A DNA stretch of 13,901 nt from Prosthecobacter sp. Lineage in GTDB: Bacteria > Verrucomicrobiota > Verrucomicrobiia > Verrucomicrobiales > Verrucomicrobiaceae. The notes beneath the pieces are model-generated. The model saw only the letters and a program-made list of their open reading frames with translations. It was not told the origin of the DNA and did not search any database. Below, piece after piece: positions 1-6,472 of the stretch (positions are counted from its first letter, which is position 1; every line of letters starts with the position of its first letter). A program made the position numbers and the translations under genes. Location: NCBI GenBank assembly GCA_025869455.1, contig JAOZVT010000313.1, positions 1 to 13,901 of the forward strand, read 5' to 3'.

Positions 1-1
1 C

Positions 2-1543
2 CCTGATTTGAAGGAGCGAGCTGTGGTGCTTCATCGCTCCCGCGCCTGGACGGATGCGGCTAGCCGGGGCTACGAGTTACTCATTGAAGAGGGAAAGCTA
101 AAGTGGTCACTCATTCACTTTTGGCCGGGCGATGCCATTTCCATTCGGGCCAAGGAGAATCTACCACTCAATGAATGGGTGCAGGTGGTGGTGACCAATG
201 ATGGTAGCAGCAGGGCCAATGGCCTACGGCTTTATGTGAATGGTCAATTGGCCGAAGTGGAGGTGATTCGTGATCACCTAACCAAAGACATCACGGGTGG
301 CGGGGGAGATAACATCAGTCTGGGGGAACGCTTCCGAGATCGGGGTTTCAAAGGTGGCTGCATTGATGATCTGCGGGTGTTTGATCGTGATGTGTCCGCC
401 GCCTACGATGCTAAGCTGGAACCACAGTTGGCCGAGCTAAAGGCGGTGCGTGCAGAGCTGACCGCTTTCAACGATGCTCAAAAAGAAATCATGGTCATGC
501 AGGAACTGCCGCAGCCGAAGAAAGCATATGTGCTCTTTCGTGGCGAGTATGACAAACGTGGCGAAGAGGCTCCCCCTGTGACCCCCGCCTTTCTTTCCCC
601 TTTCCCAAAAGACGCGCCGCTCAATCGGCTGGGGCTGGCTAAGTGGCTCACGGCTCCTGAGCACCCACTGACGGCACGAGTGACGGTGAATCGAATTTGG
701 CAAAGTTTGTTTGGCCGTGGGCTTGTGAAGACCAGTGAGGACTTCGGCAGTCAGGGGGAGCGTCCGCTTTACCCTGAGTTGCTGGACTACCTGGCGTTGC
801 GGTTGATTGAGAGTGGTTGGGATATTAAGGCGCTGATCACCGAGATCGTCACTAGCGATGTCTATCTGCAACGCAGCATCGCCGATGCCGCCACAATGGC
901 GGATGATCCCGAGAATCAATGGCTGGCACGCGGTCCCCGCTTCCGTCTGCCTGCCGAGATGATTCGAGACAATGCTTTGGCCAGCGCAGGATTGCTGAAG
1001 CCGCAGGTCGGTGGGCCGCCTGTGAATCCGTATGAAATGACGGAGGCTTTCAAGCCTTTTGAAGTCGCTACTGATGATAGTGTCTATCGCCGCAGTCTCT
1101 ACACCACTTGGCGGCGCACCAGTCCACCTCCGGCGATGATCGCGTTTGATGCGTCCCGTCGTGCGGTTTGCTCCGCCAAACGTGAACGCACTGATAGCCC
1201 TTTGCAGGCGTTGATCTTGCTCAATGGAACGCAGTATGTTGAAGCTGCTCGTGTGCTAGGAGAGAAACTGCATGTCGAATGCCATGGCGAGGTGAATGCC
1301 ATGATCACCCAAGTCTTCCTCCGCTGCCTCAGTCGCGAACCTGATGCTAAGGAAAGGGAGATCTGCACGCAACTCTATCAGGAGCAGTTGAAACACTATC
1401 AGTTAAACCCCGAAGAAGCCAAAGCCATCCTCAAAGGAGGAAACACAAAACCAAATGAAACCCTTCCTGCTCCTGAAATCGCAGCGGCGACAGTGCTCGC
1501 TCAGACGCTTATGAATCATGATGCGACAGTGGTGAAGCGCTGA
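2..1543 (+). CDS. DUF1553 (PSD1) protein with LamG domain, 3' part of gene
   Basis: The reading frame is open to the left edge, so the N-terminus lies outside the window; the TTG at 8 is only the first start-like codon. About 513 codons are visible. Visible residues 1-135 form a LamG/concanavalin-like fold, with the typical patterns NEWVQVVVTNDG, LRLYVNGQL and GGCIDDLRVFDR. A short charged helical linker follows. From about residue 200 the DUF1553 (PSD1) domain runs almost to the end, recognisable by NRLGLAKWLTAPEHPLTARV, VNRIWQSLFGRGLVKTSEDFG, DSPLQALILLNGTQYVEAAR and a final LMNHDATVVKR. Full-length relatives are usually about 800-1100 residues and carry cytochrome c-like (PSCyt1) and DUF1549 (PSCyt2) domains upstream, which is what I expect left of the window. 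These exported proteins are typical of Planctomycetota and Verrucomicrobiota. Their biochemical role is unproven, though links to polysaccharide degradation have been suggested. The usual partner, a DUF1501 gene, follows after one intervening gene. The family call is firm. Confidence 0.93.
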   Translation, partial: PDLKERAVVLHRSRAWTDAASRGYELLIEEGKLKWSLIHFWPGDAISIRAKENLPLNEWVQVVVTNDGSSRANGLRLYVNGQLAEVEVIRDHLTKDITGGGGDNISLGERFRDRGFKGGCIDDLRVFDRDVSAAYDAKLEPQLAELKAVRAELTAFNDAQKEIMVMQELPQPKKAYVLFRGEYDKRGEEAPPVTPAFLSPFPKDAPLNRLGLAKWLTAPEHPLTARVTVNRIWQSLFGRGLVKTSEDFGSQGERPLYPELLDYLALRLIESGWDIKALITEIVTSDVYLQRSIADAATMADDPENQWLARGPRFRLPAEMIRDNALASAGLLKPQVGGPPVNPYEMTEAFKPFEVATDDSVYRRSLYTTWRRTSPPPAMIAFDASRRAVCSAKRERTDSPLQALILLNGTQYVEAARVLGEKLHVECHGEVNAMITQVFLRCLSREPDAKEREICTQLYQEQLKHYQLNPEEAKAILKGGNTKPNETLPAPEIAAATVLAQTLMNHDATVVKR

Positions 1544-1557
1544 GCCATTCGATTTTT

Positions 1558-1575
1558 ACCACGGATTGACTCGAA
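1558..1575. repeat. ACCACGGATTGACTCGAA motif, possible decayed cassette-end repeat
   Basis: ACCACGGATT followed by GACTCGAA lies between the DUF1553 stop and the GxxExxY start. From memory, GxxExxY genes in several phyla are often preceded by tandem repeats resembling ACCACGGATTACACGGATT, and this would be a short, diverged copy. Only one partial unit is visible, and I see no matching copy on the downstream side (2008-2032). The link to the family repeat is recollection, not something shown by this window. Confidence 0.3.
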
Positions 1576-1605
1576 CGAATGCCAGGAAGCATTAAGCTAA
1601 CATTC

Positions 1606-2007
1606 ATGAATAGAACTGAAATTAAACAAACACTGGATGGCCCCTTGCAAGAGGAAGGCTACAAGTTCATGGCCGCAGTCTTTGCGGTGCATAATGAACT
1701 GGGTGGTGGCTTGGAGGAAGCGGTGTATCAGGAGTGTTTGGAGCTGGAGCTTTTTGATCAGTGCATCCCTTTTGTCGCAAAGCAGGAACTGACTATCCAA
1801 TACAAGGGCCAAGAGCTTAAAAAACGCTACACTCCTGATCTCTGCGTTTATGGCGGAATCGTCGTGGAGTTGAAGGCTGTTTATCAACTCCTCCCAGAGC
1901 ACGAAGCCCAACTCTTTAACTACATGCGTCTCAGTCAGAAGCGTGTCGGTTACCTCGTTAATTTAGCCGCTCTGAAGAAAGCCGAGTGGCGGAGGTATGT
2001 GCTCTAA
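1606..2007 (+). CDS. GxxExxY family protein (PD-(D/E)XK nuclease-like)
   Basis: A 133-residue protein of the GxxExxY family (TIGR04256 / PDDEXK_3), a compact fold related to PD-(D/E)XK nucleases. The naming motif is clear in GGLEEAVYQECLELEL. After it come a beta-strand region (IQYKGQELKKRYTPDLCVYG), the nuclease-like VVELKAV with conserved E and K, and the characteristic HEAQLFNYMRLSQKRVGYLV ending. The Asp of TPDLCV and the Glu and Lys of ELK could form the metal-binding set. I chose the ATG at 1606 (MNRTEIKQT) because family members usually begin this way; an in-frame ATG at 1579 would add nine residues that do not resemble the family. A purine stretch (AGGAAG, 1584-1589) lies 16 nt upstream of 1606, too far for a good ribosome site. 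The gene sits between a DUF1553 and a DUF1501 gene, which are usually neighbours, suggesting insertion. Function is unknown; nuclease activity is only inferred from the fold. Confidence 0.88.
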   Translation: MNRTEIKQTLDGPLQEEGYKFMAAVFAVHNELGGGLEEAVYQECLELELFDQCIPFVAKQELTIQYKGQELKKRYTPDLCVYGGIVVELKAVYQLLPEHEAQLFNYMRLSQKRVGYLVNLAALKKAEWRRYVL

Positions 2008-2032
2008 AGACAGATTTTAAACACTCGTAATC

Positions 2033-3487
2033 ATGAACACATTGAATCCCAAACCCGAAGCCATGGGCCATTCTCCAGGCCTGCTCAATCGTCGAACGTT
2101 ACTGAATCGTTTTGGCATGGGTTTGGGTGGGGTGGCTTTGGCCGAGTTGTTAGCGAAGGAGCAAGCCTCGGCAGCGGATGCGGGAGTGCTGGGCGCGCCG
2201 CATGTGCCAGCGAAGGCGAAGCGCATCATCTATCTTTTCATGTCGGGTGGTCCTTCGCATCTGGATCTTTATGATTACAAACCGCTGCTGAACAAACGTC
2301 ATGGGGAACAACTTCCTGACAGTGTGCGTGGCACGCAGCGTCTCACGGGCATGTCGGGAAATCAGAGTTCCATCCCGATGGTGGGTTCACCCTTCAAGTT
2401 CACGCAGCATGGGCAGGCGGGCGGCTGGTACAGTGAGTTGTTGCCACACACGGCCAGCATAGCTGATGATCTCTGTGTGGTTCGTTCCATGTTTACAGAG
2501 AGTATTAACCACGGCCCTGGCGTGACTTTTTTCCAGACGGGGTCCCAGATTGCAGGGCGGCCCAGCATGGGGGCATGGTTGAACTATGGGTTAGGCTCGC
2601 AGAATGAAAATCTGCCAGGCTTTACGGTGCTCATCACCAAAGGAAAAGGTGGTCAGCCGCTGGGGGCGCATCTCTGGGGCAGTGGGTTCTTACCGACAAA
2701 ACATCAGGGTGTACTCTTCCGTGCCGCCAAGGACCCCGTGCTGTATTTAGGCAATCCTGCGGGTGTCAGTGCTGGCAGTCGCCGGATGATGCTGGATCGG
2801 TTGAAGGAGTTGCATGAGCATCAGTTCGAAGGAACGCCGGATGTGGAGATCAGCAGCCGCATTGATCACTATGAGATGGCTTATCGCATGCAAAGCAGCA
2901 TCCCTGAAGCTACGGATGTCAGTGATGAACCTCAGCATGTGCTGGACATGTATGGAGAGGATGTGAAGACACCGGGTACCTTTGCGGCGAACTGCTTGCA
3001 AGCCCGCCGATTAGCGGAGCGTGGGGTGCGTTTCATTCAGCTCTATCACCAGGACTGGGATCATCACGGTGGCTTGCCTGGAAACATTCGCAAGCTGAGT
3101 AAGGAGACCGATCAGGCCTCCGCCGCTCTCATCAAGGATCTCAAACAGCGCGGCCTACTCGACGATACCCTGGTGGTCTGGGGTGGTGAGTTTGGCCGAA
3201 CCAATTATTGTCAGGGCAAGATCAGCGAAAATTTTGGACGCGATCACCATCCGCGTTGTTTCACTGCTTGGATGGCTGGTGGCGGCATCAAGGCGGGCTC
3301 TGTTTTTGGGCAGACGGATGATTTTGGCTACAATGTGACGCAGGATGGCGTCCACATTCACGACTTCCACGCCACGCTTCTGCACTTGCTCGGCATTGAT
3401 CACGAGCGACTCACCTACAAGTTCCAGGGACGCCGCTACCGACTCACGGACGTGCATGGGAAAGTCGTGAAGGGACTGTTGGCGTAG
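2033..3487 (+). CDS. DUF1501 protein, Tat-exported, alkaline phosphatase superfamily fold
   Basis: A complete 484-residue DUF1501 protein, a normal length for the family. Residues 18-50 form a Tat-type signal: twin arginine in LLNRRTLLNRFGMG, a hydrophobic stretch, then alanine-rich sequence ending near ASAADAG. The mature protein opens with the family block IIYLFMSGGPSHLDLYDYKP. Further family blocks are the FTESINHGPGVTFFQTGS segment, a QLYHQDWDHHGGLPGN segment with clustered His and Asp, LVVWGGEFGRT, DHHPRCFTAWMAGGGIK, and the closing VHIHDFHATLLHLLGIDHE with FQGRRYRLTDVHG. The His and Asp residues fit the metal site of the sulfatase/alkaline phosphatase superfamily, but substrate and activity are not established. 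It is normally encoded directly after a DUF1553 gene and probably acts with it outside the cytoplasm. No Shine-Dalgarno is visible before the ATG; the start is set by the signal peptide and the 25-nt gap after the preceding gene. Confidence 0.94.
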   Translation: MNTLNPKPEAMGHSPGLLNRRTLLNRFGMGLGGVALAELLAKEQASAADAGVLGAPHVPAKAKRIIYLFMSGGPSHLDLYDYKPLLNKRHGEQLPDSVRGTQRLTGMSGNQSSIPMVGSPFKFTQHGQAGGWYSELLPHTASIADDLCVVRSMFTESINHGPGVTFFQTGSQIAGRPSMGAWLNYGLGSQNENLPGFTVLITKGKGGQPLGAHLWGSGFLPTKHQGVLFRAAKDPVLYLGNPAGVSAGSRRMMLDRLKELHEHQFEGTPDVEISSRIDHYEMAYRMQSSIPEATDVSDEPQHVLDMYGEDVKTPGTFAANCLQARRLAERGVRFIQLYHQDWDHHGGLPGNIRKLSKETDQASAALIKDLKQRGLLDDTLVVWGGEFGRTNYCQGKISENFGRDHHPRCFTAWMAGGGIKAGSVFGQTDDFGYNVTQDGVHIHDFHATLLHLLGIDHERLTYKFQGRRYRLTDVHGKVVKGLLA

Positions 3488-3503
3488 TCGGATTGGATCG
3501 GGA

Positions 3504-3520
3504 GAGGAAGTGTGTTCCTC
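3504..3520 (+). terminator. Small hairpin after the DUF1501 gene, weak terminator candidate
   Basis: GAGGAA, a five-base loop and TTCCTC make a perfect 6-bp hairpin 16 nt after the DUF1501 stop. No run of T follows, so it is not a classical intrinsic terminator; it may only protect or pause the transcript. Confidence 0.25.
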
Positions 3521-3521
3521 A

Positions 3522-3591
3522 AGGTCTATTTCGCTGTGGAAGGTGTTTGCAAAAATGAGAAGAGGTCATAATTTCCATAGCGAAATCACCT
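3522..3591. repeat. Long imperfect inverted repeat ending at a start codon
   Basis: The left arm (3522-3541, AGGTCTATTTCGCTGTGGAA) matches the reverse complement of the right arm (3573-3591, TTCCATAGCGAAATCACCT). The inner 14 positions match except for one pair that would be G-U in RNA. The outer AGGT/ACCT pairs rejoin after a small bulge. The loop is 31 nt, and the right arm ends on the base before the ATG at 3592. It could be an operator with two half-sites or a leader hairpin hiding the translation start. No T-tract follows, which argues against a terminator. Confidence 0.6.
3546..3572 (+). promoter_or_regulatory. Possible sigma-70-like promoter inside the inverted repeat
   Basis: TTTGCA (3546-3551) and CATAAT (3567-3572) resemble -35 and -10 boxes with a short 15-nt spacer. 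They lie wholly between the arms of the 3522-3591 inverted repeat. Transcription would then start about a dozen bases before the ATG at 3592. The -35 match is weak, so this is tentative. Confidence 0.25.
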
Positions 3592-5004
3592 ATGGTAATC
3601 CGTCGCGCTTTTTTTCATAGCCTATGCCTTTGCGGGCTTGGGTTGATGCTGCCTGGACGTATGGATGCAGCGGCAGTCCAGAAGGCTGGAGGAATAAGTG
3701 GACTTCAGATTGCGGCGGCGGGCTGGTATGAGAGCCGCAATGTTGAGCAACTGGCCGAAATGGAAATGGCGTTGCAAGAGGTGTTACCTCTGGCGCTGAA
3801 ACAGTCCCCTTGGGTCATCAATCAGCCGGGATGGGAGGAGGCCGCGCAGCAGCAAGCCTATCACGATGCTGGTTCTATCTTATTGGCCAAATGCTGCACA
3901 CTGCTCTATGCCGGGCGTGCAGAGGAAGCTCGCCCAGGGTTGATGATGGTGGATGAACGGTTCCCTCACGCGCTCCTTTTGCATCCCGATCACACGGTGG
4001 TCCAAGTGCGCAAGAGACTGCATTATCATGAGATGGCTTGTGTCCTTGATGCTGCAATTAAGGGAAAGCACATGGACGTGTTTGAATTCCCGCCAGAGAG
4101 GGATGAATTTGATGGCTATGCTCAGCGACAGGCGGTGCTGGATCTCACCCTAGAGCATCTGCGGGTGGGTGACTATGAGGTGCTAGAGGCTTATGTCAGT
4201 CAGGCCCGACTGCGGCATTTGAAGACGGCAGCGGGTCAATGGGTCACTTCTCTGATCTGCGATAGCCTGCACCCAGGACCAGAGGAAGAGTGGCCGGATG
4301 AGAAGTGGACAGAGGTGGGGGAGGTCATTCAAGGTTGGCTGAAGAGTAAACCCGATTCTCCTGATGCCCACCTTGCCATTCAGGTTCATGATCTGACCAA
4401 GTTTACTCGAGAACGTCCGAAGAACCGTCGCAGCGTCATCACCAAGATGACTGAGGCGCAGAAGAAGCTGGAGAAGATAGGCCCGCTCAATCCCGTGGTC
4501 ACTCAGTTGCAGATGACCTTCAGTATGTTGCTAGAAGATGATTTCAGCATTGCCGCCGGGTATTTCAATGAAGGTTATGATCGGTTCCCAGACTTCATGC
4601 CGAACCTGTACATGATGTACGTGCATCTGCTGAAGGACTCAGAGGGGCCTTCACTCAATATGAAGTTTCTAGCTCATCTGGGTAAGTCAGAGCATGCTGA
4701 AACCTTAGCCCTTTTGCTTTGTCAGTTGCCTCCTCTCATCGTGCCCATCACGGTCCAAGGACTCGACCCAAAGATACTCGCTGCCTCCATTCACCGGGCG
4801 CTGGAACTCTACCCTCATAGCCTGTCTTTGCGCAATGATTTGGGCCGACTCGCCACCCTGCTAAAGATGCCTGACCTTGCCAGAGAGATCATGCTACCGG
4901 TGGGTGCTCATTGGGATCGTGAAAAATGGCTGGGCATGGAGGAAGAAGTGACTCGTCTGATAGAACGAAAGATGGTGAATAAAGGGAGTGAAGGCGAAGC
5001 CTGA
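3592..5004 (+). CDS. Unrecognised exported alpha-helical protein, possibly TPR- or DUF4034-like
   Basis: A complete 470-residue protein I cannot assign with confidence. The N-terminus has positive residues (MVIRR), a hydrophobic core (LCLCGLGLMLPG) and small residues near 26-28 (DAAA), consistent with a signal peptide; no good lipobox is present. The rest reads as predominantly alpha-helical, with helix pairs reminiscent of TPR or other solenoid repeats, for example YHDAGSILLAKCCTLLYAGR, WLKSKPDSPDAHLAIQVHD and SLSLRNDLGRLATLLKMPDL. The WLKSKPDSPDAHLA segment recalls DUF4034-type proteins, but this is only a resemblance. No catalytic motif is visible. The ATG at 3592 is the only plausible start: an in-frame TGA at 3556 closes the frame upstream and the signal peptide begins here. 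An inverted repeat abuts the start, suggesting control at this point. The upstream DUF1501 gene is on the same strand 104 nt away. Confidence 0.75.
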   Translation: MVIRRAFFHSLCLCGLGLMLPGRMDAAAVQKAGGISGLQIAAAGWYESRNVEQLAEMEMALQEVLPLALKQSPWVINQPGWEEAAQQQAYHDAGSILLAKCCTLLYAGRAEEARPGLMMVDERFPHALLLHPDHTVVQVRKRLHYHEMACVLDAAIKGKHMDVFEFPPERDEFDGYAQRQAVLDLTLEHLRVGDYEVLEAYVSQARLRHLKTAAGQWVTSLICDSLHPGPEEEWPDEKWTEVGEVIQGWLKSKPDSPDAHLAIQVHDLTKFTRERPKNRRSVITKMTEAQKKLEKIGPLNPVVTQLQMTFSMLLEDDFSIAAGYFNEGYDRFPDFMPNLYMMYVHLLKDSEGPSLNMKFLAHLGKSEHAETLALLLCQLPPLIVPITVQGLDPKILAASIHRALELYPHSLSLRNDLGRLATLLKMPDLAREIMLPVGAHWDREKWLGMEEEVTRLIERKMVNKGSEGEA

Positions 5005-5042
5005 CGCCGACTTTAGAAGGGCTGATTCTGCTTCGGTGGATG

Positions 5043-5136
5043 ATAAGGGGACTTCCGTTTTATGGGGAACAGTCGTCTCGGCTGTTCAGACACGGATGCC
5101 TGTGCCCCATACAAGAATTTCCAGGAAGCCCCTTAT
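5043..5136. ncRNA. Candidate structured RNA or palindromic element upstream of the MFS gene
   Basis: Four nested helices can be drawn by hand. P1: 5043-5050 with 5129-5136 and 5052-5056 with 5124-5128, 13 bp with a single bulged A at 5051. P2: TATGGGG (5061-5067) with CCCCATA (5105-5111). P3: AACAGTCG (5068-5075) with CGGCTGTT (5079-5086), a TCT loop and one G-U pair. P4: CACGG (5091-5095) with CCTGTG (5099-5104), one bulged T and an ATG loop. P3 starts on the base after P2, and P4 ends on the base before the other P2 strand, so P2-P3-P4 form a tight three-way junction with only CAGA unpaired. It matches no riboswitch I know. It may be a leader RNA of the downstream transporter, the 3' end of the upstream transcript, or a small mobile palindrome: TGA flanks 5044-5135 on both sides. 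Strand is unresolved. Confidence 0.5.
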
Positions 5137-5178
5137 GAATCTATTGAAATGAATTCTGATACGATTCTCCTGATTCAT
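5135..5178. repeat. Inverted repeat in the MFS leader
   Basis: ATGAATC (5135-5141) is the reverse complement of GATTCAT (5172-5178), with 30 nt between them that include a GAATTC palindrome. It directly follows the larger structured element and shares two bases with it, so the two may be alternative folds. An A-run follows at 5179-5185; on the minus strand this would be T-rich. Confidence 0.3.
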
Positions 5179-5215
5179 TAAAAAAGACTATCTGGGAGCG
5201 TTGTAAGCTTATGCA

Positions 5216-6448
5216 ATGGGTAAAACTATGACATCTCGCTCCCCTCATTGGAAATGGTGGATCACGGGCATGCTACTGCTGGCTACCACGATCAATTATA
5301 TGGATCGTGTCACCTTGGCGACGGCCTCAGTGCGTGTGACTCAGGAGTTTGGTCTGAGTGAGCAGCAGTATGGAAATCTTGAGTTGGTGTTTGGCTGGGC
5401 TTTTGCGGTGGGTTCGCTGGTGTTTGGTTTTTTGGCGGATCGCTTGAAGGTGTATTGGTTGTACCCATGCGTATTGGCGGGTTGGTCCTTCATGGGGATG
5501 ATCTCGGGCTGGACACAAGATTACACGGGCATGTTATTATGCCGCTTGTTGTTAGGCTTCTTTGAGGCGGGACATTGGCCCTGTGCTTTGAAGACGACTT
5601 TTGTTCTCTTGAGTGAAAAGGATCGCACCATGGGCAATAGTGTTTTGCAAAGTGGAGCCTCCATCGGGGCCATCATCACGCCCCAGGTCATGAAACTCCT
5701 GCTAACGGATGATCTGGGCTCCTGGCGCTCGGCTTTCGTGGTGGTTGGGGGCACAGGCTTACTCTGGGTAGCGTTGTGGTTTGTCATGTTAAGACCACGG
5801 GATTTGGACGCTCCTAAACCTACGGCACAGGCTCCCTCACTGACCTTGTGTAGCATTCTCACCAGTCGCAGTTTTTGGGCGCTGGCCCTACTCATCACAG
5901 GTACTCAAACCGTGTGGCACATGTATCGGGTGTGGATGATGAAGTTTTTGCAAACTGGACGTGGTTATGCAGAAAGCGAAGCCCTGAATTTTAATTCGAT
6001 CTACTTCATCGCGACGGATGTGGGCTGCCTACTCGCCGGCTTCGTTTCCCTTTGGTTGATCCGTCAATTCAGCCTCTCCGCGCATGATTCGCGGCGTTGG
6101 GTGTATGCCGTTGCCTGTGGGCTGACTTCTCTCAGTGTGGCTCTGCCTTGGCTAGGGCAGGGGTGGGCTTTGCTTGGGGTGCTCCTGTTGATCGGTGCGG
6201 GTGCTCTGGCTTTGTTTCCCTGCTATTACAGTTTTGTGCAGGAGTTGTCTGCCCAGCATGTGGGGCGTCTTACGGGCTTGCTCAGTTGTTGGGTGTGGGC
6301 AGTGACTTCCCCTTTGCATAGTTTGTTCGGCTGGGTGGCCGACAAGACTGGCTCCTATGATCTCGGATTGGTCATAGCAGGGCTGGCTCCATGGATCGGG
6401 GTTATGGCCATGCGTATGCTCTGGCAGCCTCAGCGGCAGGCGATATAA
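5216..6448 (+). CDS. MFS transporter, anion:cation symporter (ACS)-like
   Basis: A 410-residue inner-membrane transporter with about 12 hydrophobic segments, of normal MFS length. The first helix region ends in INYMDRVTLATASVRV, the N-terminal signature of the ACS family (hexuronate, phthalate, tartrate and related organic anion carriers). The loop 2-3 motif A appears as GFLADRLKVYWLYP. RLLLGFFEAGHWPCALKTT and the SVLQSGASIGAIITPQVM block are also family-typical. A hydrophilic central loop lies near residues 193-208 (RPRDLDAPKPTAQAP). The likely role is proton-coupled uptake of a sugar acid or other organic anion; the substrate cannot be read from the sequence. Start choice is open: ATG at 5216 or at 5228 (MTSRSPHWKWW), neither with a good Shine-Dalgarno. 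A six-codon frame (MQWVKL) from 5211 ends at a TGA overlapping the second ATG. A highly structured 211-nt leader precedes the gene, and PP2C converges 24 nt downstream. Confidence 0.88.
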   Translation: MGKTMTSRSPHWKWWITGMLLLATTINYMDRVTLATASVRVTQEFGLSEQQYGNLELVFGWAFAVGSLVFGFLADRLKVYWLYPCVLAGWSFMGMISGWTQDYTGMLLCRLLLGFFEAGHWPCALKTTFVLLSEKDRTMGNSVLQSGASIGAIITPQVMKLLLTDDLGSWRSAFVVVGGTGLLWVALWFVMLRPRDLDAPKPTAQAPSLTLCSILTSRSFWALALLITGTQTVWHMYRVWMMKFLQTGRGYAESEALNFNSIYFIATDVGCLLAGFVSLWLIRQFSLSAHDSRRWVYAVACGLTSLSVALPWLGQGWALLGVLLLIGAGALALFPCYYSFVQELSAQHVGRLTGLLSCWVWAVTSPLHSLFGWVADKTGSYDLGLVIAGLAPWIGVMAMRMLWQPQRQAI

Positions 6449-6472
6449 AGGCTTGCCTCTTTAGGAAAGGAA

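Noticed and set aside
437..919. 160-codon minus-strand frame opposite the DUF1553 domain
   Set aside because: Shadow of a well-conserved coding region; the translation resembles no known family.
5043..5136. Possible tRNA or tmRNA fold
   Set aside because: The branched shape is suggestive, but there is no anticodon arm geometry, T-loop consensus or CCA end.
6449..6472. Terminator in the 24-nt convergent gap between the MFS and PP2C genes
   Set aside because: Only a 4-bp CTTT/AAAG pairing is present; there is no room for a convincing stem and T-run.
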